64,000 bases of DNA, from assembly GCA_965602675.1 (NCBI GenBank), contig CBFCZO010000005.1, positions 9,372 to 73,371 of the forward strand, in the 5' to 3' direction. Source of the stretch: DATKUA01 sp965602675 (GTDB lineage: Bacteria > Acidobacteriota > DATKUA01). The position numbers and the translations under genes are program-made. Shown one piece after another: positions 57,696 through 64,000 of the stretch; position 1 is the first letter of the stretch; the number at the start of each line of letters is the position of its first letter. The notes under the pieces were generated by a model, which was given only the letters and a program-made list of their open reading frames with translations, did not search any database and was not told where the DNA came from.

Positions 57696-59069
57696 TCAGC
57701 CGTCTTTTTCCTGGCTGATGTCGTACTGTTCTATTTTTTTGTATAGGTTTGAGCGCGGTGTTTCTATCGATTTTGCAGTTTGTAGCACATTCCAGTTGTT
57801 ATCGCGCAGCTTCGAGACGATGAAAGCTCTTTCTGAACGCTCCTTGAAGTCGCGTAGTGTCGGGGCTACGAGAAAAGCCCTGCCGCCGGCTACGGCTGCA
57901 GGCAACACCCCTGGCTCAGGCGGCAGGTCCGCGGGTGTGATCGTATCGCCTTCGGTGAGGATAAGCGCTCTTTCCACCAGGTTGCGCAGCTCGCGAACGT
58001 TGCCCTTTAATGGTCGGCGGGAAAGCGCTTCCAGCGCCTCCGCGCCGAATTTCTTCGGCTTGAAGTTGTTATTTTCAGAGAACACGGTAACGAAGTGCTC
58101 CACCAGAGACTGAGTGTCATCGAGCCGTTCGCGCAGTGGTGGTGCTTCTATCGGGATGACATTGAGGCGAAAGAAAAGATCTTCACGGAAATTGCCGTCG
58201 GCGATCATTTCCGGCAGGTCTCTGTTGGTGGCGGCAATCACCCGCACATCGACACGGACCGTTTTCGTCCCGCCTATACGTTCGACCTCTCCTTCCTCGA
58301 GTACCCGCAGAACCTTCGCCTGGGTCTTGGCACTCATGTCGGCGATCTCATCGAGAAAGATAGTTCCGCCGTCAGCCTGCTGGAACTTGCCTACCTTCTT
58401 TTCGGTGGCGCCGGTGAACGATCCCTTCTCGTGCCCGAAGAGCTCGCTTTCGATCAATTCTTCGGGAATCGCTGCGCAATTGACCTGCACGAAGCGCGAG
58501 CTTGCCCGCTTGGAATTCTTGTGCAGCGCGCGAGCGATCAGTTCCTTGCCGGTGCCGCTTTCCCCGGTGATCAGCACGGTGGCGTTGGTCGGGGAGGCTT
58601 TGGCTATTGTCTCGCGCAAGCGTAGCATCGGCTCGGATTCGCCGATCATCTTATAGTTGCGCGCGAAACGGAGGCGGAGATCGGTGTTCTCTTGCTGCAA
58701 GCGTTTGGTTTGAAGGGCGTTTCGAGCAAGCAACAGCAGGCGCTCACGCTCAAGCGGCTTCTCGAGGAAATTGAAGGCGCCCATCTTGGTGGCCTGCACG
58801 GCGGTGTCGATGGTCCCGTGCCCGGAGATCATCACCACAGGTATGTCGATACTGCGCTGCTTGAGTTTCTCCAACACCTGCAAGCCGTCGATTCCCGGCA
58901 GCTTGACGTCGAGGAAGATAATATCCGGGTCTTCCCCCTCAGCCAGGCCTAGGCCCTCCTCACCCGTCGCCGCCAGCAGCAATCGGTAGCCCTCGAACTC
59001 GAATATCATCTTGAAGGAATCGCGAATGCTTTCCTCGTCGTCGATGACCAACACGGTACCCTTGGGCAT
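57696..59069 (-). CDS. NtrC-family sigma-54-dependent response regulator
   Basis: A 457-residue regulator. The receiver (about 5-120) has phosphoacceptor Asp in IIFLDVKLPGIDG. The AAA+ domain (about 135-370) has Walker A GESGTGKELIARAL, Walker B IFLDEIADM and the sigma-54-contacting loop GSFTGA (consensus GAFTGA). A short Fis-type HTH sits at the C-terminus (ERAFIVSKLRDNNWNVLQTA, then PRSNLYKKIEQ). It would activate sigma-54 promoters after phosphorylation by a kinase that is not in this window. GGAGG precedes the ATG. The hydrolase gene follows 31 bases downstream, so the two may be linked. Confidence 0.94.
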   Translation of the reverse strand: MPKGTVLVIDDEESIRDSFKMIFEFEGYRLLLAATGEEGLGLAEGEDPDIIFLDVKLPGIDGLQVLEKLKQRSIDIPVVMISGHGTIDTAVQATKMGAFNFLEKPLERERLLLLARNALQTKRLQQENTDLRLRFARNYKMIGESEPMLRLRETIAKASPTNATVLITGESGTGKELIARALHKNSKRASSRFVQVNCAAIPEELIESELFGHEKGSFTGATEKKVGKFQQADGGTIFLDEIADMSAKTQAKVLRVLEEGEVERIGGTKTVRVDVRVIAATNRDLPEMIADGNFREDLFFRLNVIPIEAPPLRERLDDTQSLVEHFVTVFSENNNFKPKKFGAEALEALSRRPLKGNVRELRNLVERALILTEGDTITPADLPPEPGVLPAAVAGGRAFLVAPTLRDFKERSERAFIVSKLRDNNWNVLQTAKSIETPRSNLYKKIEQYDISQEKDG

Positions 59070-59186
59070 CTCACACCTCCAGATTCAGCAGGGCGGCAGA
59101 ATATCAAAGCCTGGATTCGCTGACAATCAGGTGCGCCTCTAATGGCGTTGGAGACGCGCGGATTCGAGCGGGCGCTCAATCAAAAA

Positions 59187-59208
59187 GAGGCGGCTGTGCA
59201 GCCGCCTC
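59187..59208 (-). terminator. terminator of the Deg-protease gene (minus strand)
   Basis: A perfect ten-pair stem, GAGGCGGCTG / CAGCCGCCTC, has a two-base loop as drawn (four if the last pair opens). The minus strand continues with TTTTTGATTG. It lies 33 bases past the stop of the protease gene. Confidence 0.85.
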
Positions 59209-59241
59209 CTTTGGATTACCGTATGGTCCGGTTCTGCGGAT

Positions 59242-60714
59242 TCACTGCTCCCTGCGGACGGCCACGAATCTCCAAGAGATGAAATCGCCTTGGGGCTGGC
59301 CAATGTAAAGCATAACTGTTTCAGACTTGCTCAACGCGTCATCCGCGACGGAGCGAAATTCCCGGACGCTTGATATTTCTCTGTCGCCGATACGGGCGAT
59401 GATGTCGCCGGGTCGGATTCCCTTGTTGTAGGCGTCGGAGGCGAAATTGAGATCAGCAACTCTGACACCTCCGCTGACCGAGCCCTGGGAGACGCGGCGT
59501 AGACGCCCCTTGAGACCATCGTCGATGTCTTCCACCTTGAGTCCGAGGAAGTAGCGACCGCCGTTGGTTCGCATCCTGGGGATTTCAAGCGTCTCCTCAC
59601 CCGGCCGGCGCGCGAGCGTGACACTGAACGTCATCGGCCTGCCATTGCGCAACGCTTCGACTTTCACCGTTTTTCCCGGAGGTGTGTATGCGGCACGCAC
59701 GTAAAGCTCCTCAATCGAATGGATCTTTGCGCCGTCAAAGCTGGTGATGATGTCGCCCACAGTGATCCCGGCCTTGTGGGCGGGGCCTTCGCCGGTGCCG
59801 TCGCCAGGATCTCGCACCACAGTGTTAACAATCACTCCCTCGCGGTCAGCCAGGCCGAGAGCGACACGCATGTCTTCGGATATCGCGCCCGGAAGCATTC
59901 CCAGGTAACCGCGGCGAACCGTGCCGCTGTCGCGGATCTGGGAGATAACCATTTTCGCCAGGTTGACAGGGATAGAGAAACCGAGGTTTTGGCTGTCGCG
60001 GAAGATCATCGTGTTGATCCCGATCACCTCGCCGCGCACGTTAAGCAGCGGCCCGCCGCTGTTGCCGGGGTTGATGGCGGCGTCGGTTTGTATGTAGTTC
60101 CAGAAAGCCGCGTTGCTGTTGAAATTGCGTCCGATGGCGCTGACCACGCCGACGGTGACGGTGTGCATCAGGCCCGAGGGGTGGCCGATGGCGATTGCCC
60201 AGTCGCCCGGCTTCACTCTAGCGCTGTCGCCCAGGACAGCCACCTGCAGCTTGCCGCGAGGCTTGATCCTGAGCAACGCAAGGTCGGTGAGAGAATCACC
60301 GCCGACGACTTCCGCGCTGAAGCGTGTGTCGTCGATCAAGGTAACGATCACCTTGTCGGCGTTCTCGACCACGTGCCAGTTGGTAAGGATGTAGCCGTCG
60401 TTGTCGATAATTATCCCGCTGCCGCCCCTCTGCGGCCCGCCACCTCCGCTGGGGCGGACGTTCTCGCCCCGTGTGGCGAGGGCATTGATGTTGACGACGG
60501 TCGGGCTGACGTGCTCAGCGATCTCCTGGAAATTCATCCGCTGTCCACGGCCGTTCGATTCGGTTACCTGTAGGCCGGGCAGCGGTGAGCTGGCCATCGT
60601 GGTTACGCTTTGCGGCACTGTGTCGAGGATGAAGCTTGCCAACACGAAGCCGAAGAAGACCGAAGTCACCACAAGCAGCCCGATCGACAGACGGAAAATG
60701 TTTTGCGCCTTCAT
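59242..60714 (-). CDS. periplasmic Deg/HtrA serine protease with two PDZ domains
   Basis: A 490-residue envelope protease. An N-terminal hydrophobic segment (LSIGLLVVTSVFFGFVLASFIL) acts as signal or anchor. The trypsin-like domain has the triad His114 (ILTNWHVVENADKV), Asp144 (SLTDLALLRI) and Ser219 (NPGNSGGPLL). PDZ1 (about 270-375) and PDZ2 (about 385-485) follow; PDZ1 has GYLGMLPGAISEDMRV and PDZ2 GIRPGDIIARIGDREISSV. It degrades or refolds misfolded envelope proteins. AAGAGG lies about ten bases before the ATG. It is divergent from lipA. Confidence 0.95.
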   Translation of the reverse strand: MKAQNIFRLSIGLLVVTSVFFGFVLASFILDTVPQSVTTMASSPLPGLQVTESNGRGQRMNFQEIAEHVSPTVVNINALATRGENVRPSGGGGPQRGGSGIIIDNDGYILTNWHVVENADKVIVTLIDDTRFSAEVVGGDSLTDLALLRIKPRGKLQVAVLGDSARVKPGDWAIAIGHPSGLMHTVTVGVVSAIGRNFNSNAAFWNYIQTDAAINPGNSGGPLLNVRGEVIGINTMIFRDSQNLGFSIPVNLAKMVISQIRDSGTVRRGYLGMLPGAISEDMRVALGLADREGVIVNTVVRDPGDGTGEGPAHKAGITVGDIITSFDGAKIHSIEELYVRAAYTPPGKTVKVEALRNGRPMTFSVTLARRPGEETLEIPRMRTNGGRYFLGLKVEDIDDGLKGRLRRVSQGSVSGGVRVADLNFASDAYNKGIRPGDIIARIGDREISSVREFRSVADDALSKSETVMLYIGQPQGDFISWRFVAVRREQ

Positions 60715-60896
60715 AAACGAACCTCTTATCGTTCGAACCTGAGGGCTCTTATAAATAATAGCACGCGCCGGGCATAAGTGGCGGAACGGCCATTACTCTG
60801 ATATTTACTACGAAGCCTGCTGTTTTTTAGTTCTCGGGATGGCTTCGCACCCCGCTGTTGCTATACTTGACCGAAACACAAGGTACGGAGAGTTGG

Positions 60897-61757
60897 TTGG
60901 GCGAAAAGATCAAGAGAAGGCATCCGCCCTGGCTGAAGGTGAGACTGGGACGCGGCACGGCGATGAAAGTGCGCCGGATGCTCTCCGACGCGCGCCTGAA
61001 CACCGTCTGCCAGAGTGCCGCTTGCCCGAACATCGGCGAGTGCTTCGATTGCGGCACAGCCACATTCCTGATTATGGGTAACGTCTGCTCCCGCAATTGC
61101 CGCTTCTGCAACATCGCCGGCGGCAAGCCGGAGCCGCTCGATCCCGGCGAGCCCGACCGCCTGGCTCAGGCAGTAAAGGAACTCGACCTGCGTTATGCGG
61201 TGGTTACTTCGGTGACGCGCGATGACCTTCCCGACGGCGGCGCAACCCATTTCGCCGCCACGATAACCGCAATCAGGCGCGAGGTGCCAGGCTGTAAGGT
61301 GGAAGTTCTGATTCCGGACTTCGGCGGTAACGCGGAATCGCTTAGGACGGTCCTCGACGCCGCGCCCGATGTTCTCAACCACAACGTCGAAACCGTGCTT
61401 CGGCTCTACCCCGAGGTCCGACCCGAAGCGGATTTTAATCGCTCGATCGAGTTACTTCGGCGTGCCACGGAGGCTGGCGCGGTCAGCAAGAGCGGCATGA
61501 TGGTAGGCCTTGGGGAGGAGGTCGGCGAGGTCAAGGAAACGCTTGAGGCTGTCCGAAGCGCCGGGGTGGGCATTCTGACTATCGGGCAGTACCTGCAACC
61601 AAGTAAGAAACACCTGCCTGTTGCGCGCTACTGGCATCCCGATGAATTCAACGAACTTGCCGAATATGCGCGGGAGTTGGGATTCAACGCCGTCGAGAGC
61701 GCTCCTCTGGTGCGCAGCTCATATCACGCTGAGCGGTCATCGGAGGGAATTGTCTGA
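60897..61757 (+). CDS. lipA: lipoyl synthase
   Basis: A 286-residue radical-SAM enzyme that inserts two sulfurs into octanoyl groups on lipoyl domains. The auxiliary-cluster cysteines are C38, C43 and C49 (VCQSAACPNIGECF); the radical-SAM cluster is C64-x3-C68-x2-C71 (NVCSRNCRFCNI). The C-terminal RSSYHAE serine that ligates the auxiliary cluster is present. The start is read as TTG at 60897, after GGAGAG, where the family begins (GEKIKRRHPPWLKVRL); the frame continues up to TTG 60858. No lipB or other lipoate gene adjoins it. Confidence 0.95.
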   Translation: MGEKIKRRHPPWLKVRLGRGTAMKVRRMLSDARLNTVCQSAACPNIGECFDCGTATFLIMGNVCSRNCRFCNIAGGKPEPLDPGEPDRLAQAVKELDLRYAVVTSVTRDDLPDGGATHFAATITAIRREVPGCKVEVLIPDFGGNAESLRTVLDAAPDVLNHNVETVLRLYPEVRPEADFNRSIELLRRATEAGAVSKSGMMVGLGEEVGEVKETLEAVRSAGVGILTIGQYLQPSKKHLPVARYWHPDEFNELAEYARELGFNAVESAPLVRSSYHAERSSEGIV

Positions 61758-61777
61758 TTCCAGGGACTGTTTGATTG

Positions 61778-61813
61778 CTTTTAATTCCGAAAGCGCTTTT
61801 AATTCCGAAAGCG
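61778..61813. repeat. tandem 18-base direct repeat between lipA and the HEAT gene
   Basis: CTTTTAATTCCGAAAGCG occurs twice in succession (61778-61795 and 61796-61813). Each copy forms a small GCTTT/AAAGC hairpin followed by a T-rich run, so it may act as a weak bidirectional terminator for the convergent genes. It ends one base before the HEAT-gene stop codon. Confidence 0.75.
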
Positions 61814-61814
61814 T

Positions 61815-62207
61815 TTATTTCTTTTGCTTTTTTCTTCGTTCTCTCTCGTTAAGAAGTTTCTTGACCGCCCGCTCGTAACGCGTATCGTAGAGTCCACCGA
61901 CATCCCTTTTGTACGTTCTTGCAACCGCGCGCAAAGCCTTCGGATCGCCGAGATCACCGAGCGCTTCGGCGGCGGCGATCCTCACCGAGGCTTCGTCGTC
62001 GTGCAGCAGCCGGATGAGAGGATCGTACGCTCGCTCGGCTTTCATACGACCCAGCTGCCGGGCGGCATTGGCTCGAGTGTTGGGATTCGGGTCGTCCAGC
62101 CGGGCAATAACTCTCCCCGCTTCATCGAAGATCCACAGCGCAACTGCTGTGGAGACCACTCCCACTGCGATCAGGGCTAAGATTACGGCAATTATCCGAG
62201 CCTGCAT
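61815..62207 (-). CDS. membrane-anchored HEAT-repeat protein
   Basis: A 130-residue protein. An N-terminal hydrophobic helix (IIAVILALIAVGVVSTAVALW) anchors or exports it. About three HEAT/PBS-type repeats follow: DPNPNTRANAARQLGRMKAE, then LHDDEASVRIAAAEALGDLG and a degenerate third. It ends in a basic tail (ERERRKKQKK). Such repeats bind proteins; no partner is evident. ATG at 62207 has AAAAGGGGGAAAAG upstream, better than the in-frame ATG at 62273. Confidence 0.85.
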   Translation of the reverse strand: MQARIIAVILALIAVGVVSTAVALWIFDEAGRVIARLDDPNPNTRANAARQLGRMKAERAYDPLIRLLHDDEASVRIAAAEALGDLGDPKALRAVARTYKRDVGGLYDTRYERAVKKLLNERERRKKQKK

Positions 62208-62312
62208 CTTTTCCCCCTTTTGCCGTAATAATCCAATAATAAATAATATAGTACTTTCAACATGGTAATGCATCCGAGCGCTGTCAAAAGCTCGACTCTC
62301 AACCTACCGAGA

Positions 62313-62675
62313 TCAGAAGTTGACGACGTTGTCACTCTGGGCCGCCAGCTCGATAAAGACTCCTTTGTTCATCGGGTTCGCGCTATGGCGCTTCAGATCG
62401 TCGTCGGTAATCCCGCGCGCTTTCATGCAGGTTCCGCACACAAAGACTGGTATCCCGCGGGAGATTACCGATTCCAGAGCTTCTTTAAACGTCGTTACTC
62501 CCAGGCTTTTTAGCCCCTCCGCGATCTGCTCTTTCATCAGGAAAACCGCGTCTCCCAGTAAAGCCATACTGACTTCGTGGCCGGAGTCCGCCGCAACTGC
62601 GGCCATTTCGAAAGGTGTTATTGCCTTGAATGGATTATCCGTCGCGTGAGTCGCAACGAAGAGCATGCTCGCCAT
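62313..62675 (-). CDS. DsrE family protein
   Basis: A 120-residue DsrE/TusD-fold protein (MLFVATHATDNPFKAITPFE, VSMALLGDAVFLMKEQIAEG). Two cysteines in VFVCGTCMKARG lie where sulfur-relay proteins of this superfamily carry the reactive Cys. Such proteins move persulfide sulfur or act in peroxide and stress contexts. GGGGGG precedes the ATG by eight bases. No dsr or tus genes surround it. Confidence 0.88.
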   Translation of the reverse strand: MASMLFVATHATDNPFKAITPFEMAAVAADSGHEVSMALLGDAVFLMKEQIAEGLKSLGVTTFKEALESVISRGIPVFVCGTCMKARGITDDDLKRHSANPMNKGVFIELAAQSDNVVNF

Positions 62676-62763
62676 GGATGCGTCCCCCCGTGATTGGCCT
62701 GCAACATCCGGTTGCGAATAAGACTATAGATTCTTCGCTGGACGGTCAACGTTTCGTCTTTGG

Positions 62764-63864
62764 TCAGTAAACAGTTATCTTGCGCAGCAGCATGTTATTG
62801 GATTCGTTGATCTCCGGCCAGTCACCGTCGGGGTTGACGACGCCGATGATGTACCAGTCTCGTACCGGAAACGAACCAGGAATGGTCGCGTTGAACTTGA
62901 TCAGTTTCGAGCGTTTGCCCTTGATCGGCGGAATCCCGGCTGTCCCGAGCGGGACATCGGCAACCTGTTGATACAACTCATCGCGGCTCAGGTAGAACGT
63001 GATACTCAACTCTCGGTTATAGTCCGATTCCAGATTGACCACGCGGGCTTTGATTTTAAACTCCGTATCCAGCGGAACCGCATTCCTGCACTTGAGTTTT
63101 TTCAGTTTCAGGTCGCTGACTCCGAGGAGGTACTCGATGACGTTATGAAAAAGTTTTGTGTTGTCAGCGTAGCCCCAGTAGTTGTAGCCGCAGAAGGGAA
63201 GCAAACTCAGCCAGGCGTTGGAGCCGCTGTTGACGATCACGCGGCCCTCACCGGTCATGCTGCCGAGCGCTATAATGACATCTCCCATGCTCGCGGGAGA
63301 GGTTGACTGACTCCAGCCGGCTATGCCTTTGGCTTTTTGCTGGACGGTGATCATGCGCGGATCGTTCAACACGACATCGGTGACAGGGCGCCTCTTGGTC
63401 GTTGCCGGGTGGTTGAAAACATCGAGGTGCTCCACGTCGGAAATTGTGGGAACGGCTTCGATCGCGAAGTTTGTCAGGACCGGATTAATTGCCGCGATGG
63501 TGTCATAGTATTTGCACATCACCAGCAGACTGCCGCCGTTTCGCACATATCTAACAAGAGCTTCCTGCTCCGACGCTTGCGTGTGGGTCATGCGCAGGCA
63601 AATGATCACCAGGTCGATGTCCTCCAGAATCTCGTCAGTGTAGAGTTCGTTTGACCTCAAATCTTTTATTTCTGCGCCCATTTTGAGCAGTTCGCTGCCC
63701 ATGCCTTTGAAATACCCGTTGGACGGATCCCAATACGGCCAAAACCATCCAGAGGGATCCCAAAGGACTTTAAACTCCCTATCTATCTCTTTGCTGATTG
63801 CGTATCCCGGCAGAGCGAACAACAACATCGCCGCGATAATGCTGGAGATAAGAATCCTGTACAT
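62764..63864 (-). CDS. exported protein with GATase-like domain and C-terminal CARDB-like domain
   Basis: A 366-residue protein. The signal peptide is ISSIIAAMLLFALPGYAIS. A Rossmann-like segment (about 50-235) with DLVIICLRMTHTQASEQEAL, YVRNGGSLLVMCKYYDTIA and ALGSMTGEGRVIVNSGSNAW resembles ThuA- or DUF4159-like GATase folds without an obvious catalytic Cys. The last 120 residues are a beta-sandwich like CARDB (LKLKKLKCRNAVPLDTEFKI and VNPDGDWPEINESNNMLLR), an adhesion-type module. AGGAGGG precedes the ATG. It likely binds other molecules outside the inner membrane; no function can be assigned. Confidence 0.8.
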   Translation of the reverse strand: MYRILISSIIAAMLLFALPGYAISKEIDREFKVLWDPSGWFWPYWDPSNGYFKGMGSELLKMGAEIKDLRSNELYTDEILEDIDLVIICLRMTHTQASEQEALVRYVRNGGSLLVMCKYYDTIAAINPVLTNFAIEAVPTISDVEHLDVFNHPATTKRRPVTDVVLNDPRMITVQQKAKGIAGWSQSTSPASMGDVIIALGSMTGEGRVIVNSGSNAWLSLLPFCGYNYWGYADNTKLFHNVIEYLLGVSDLKLKKLKCRNAVPLDTEFKIKARVVNLESDYNRELSITFYLSRDELYQQVADVPLGTAGIPPIKGKRSKLIKFNATIPGSFPVRDWYIIGVVNPDGDWPEINESNNMLLRKITVY

Positions 63865-63930
63865 TTAGTTCCCTCCTGTTTGTCAATCCAAGGACGGTTT
63901 TTCCCTGTTAACAGTCGATATTAACGAGAT

Positions 63931-63951
63931 CTCAGTTTGTTATAGACTGAG
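63931..63951. repeat. inverted repeat upstream of the CARDB-like gene
   Basis: CTCAGT-N9-ACTGAG is a perfect 6+6 inverted repeat about 70 bases upstream of the ATG at 63864. It could be an operator or a small hairpin. Nothing else is seen between 63865 and the window end. Confidence 0.35.
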
Positions 63952-64000
63952 ACCGTTGATCAACGCTCTGCAGCGGTCAGTCCCTGAGATTCCATTTCGG

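Noticed and set aside
1..64000. CRISPR arrays, insertion sequences, phage or integrase genes
   Set aside because: No regularly spaced repeats, transposase or integrase motifs were seen on either strand; the window looks like stable chromosome.

Overview
The window (64 kb, moderately GC-rich by eye) reads as chromosome of a Gram-negative-type (diderm) bacterium. The reasons are several lipoprotein and Sec signal peptides, predicted outer-membrane barrels, RND exporters, a LolA-like protein, a periplasmic Deg protease and an NtrC-type sigma-54 activator. A seryl-tRNA synthetase, lipoyl synthase and tRNA-His are typical bacterial housekeeping genes. The wealth of exported peptidases (tricorn, S9A, S9B, S15-like, M14, M24) and a DUF5916 protein recall Acidobacteriota, Aminicenantes, Zixibacteria or Krumholzibacteria-like lineages; I cannot fix the phylum. 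TTG starts are fairly common, and most transcription units end in clear hairpin terminators. I see no phage, insertion sequence, CRISPR array or rRNA.

Layout. 0.3-2.9 kb: two paralogous polytopic membrane proteins with a C-terminal helix-turn-helix-like tail flank a 71-residue Trp/Pro-rich small protein preceded by a strong promoter and a structured leader. 2.9-8.9 kb (minus): a secreted hypothetical, a complete BMP-type nucleoside-like ABC importer operon with 4-base overlaps, and a flavin-binding NimA/PPOX-like protein. 9.2-17.1 kb (plus): exported tricorn-like protease, prolyl oligopeptidase and dipeptidyl peptidase IV. 17.2-22.8 kb (minus): an FGE-fold protein, then a tightly coupled trehalose operon (otsA, otsB, DUF5752, TreT-like glycosyltransferase). 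23-32.4 kb (plus, except one aminotransferase): tRNA-His, DUF5916 barrel protein, Crp/Fnr regulator, hcp with two Fnr-type boxes, and an MMPL/RND transporter.

32.7-37.4 kb: S15-like hydrolase with TPRs, M24 peptidase, secreted glutathione peroxidase. 37.5-43.5 kb (plus): an apparent operon of ArsR-rhodanese regulator, large RND exporter, YgaP-type two-TM protein, LolA-like protein and a DUF1302-like barrel, behind a sigma70-like promoter whose -10 overlaps an inverted repeat. 43.6-49.9 kb (minus): a tiny ribbon-helix-helix protein, two alkaline phosphatase paralogues, a receiver-PAS protein, an alkyltransferase-like (ATL) protein, an endonuclease/exonuclease/phosphatase-fold lipoprotein and a DUF72 protein. 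50-64 kb: a HExxH protein, M14 carboxypeptidase, serS, a second FGE-fold lipoprotein, an alpha/beta hydrolase, an NtrC-family regulator, a Deg protease, lipA, a HEAT-repeat protein, a DsrE-family protein and a CARDB-like secreted protein.

The likeliest under-described systems are the ArsR-rhodanese/RND/YgaP-like/LolA-like/barrel operon (a possible sulfur-species-responsive envelope export system) and the membrane-HTH pair around the Trp-rich small protein. All functional calls come from reading motifs and general family knowledge; no database search was run.
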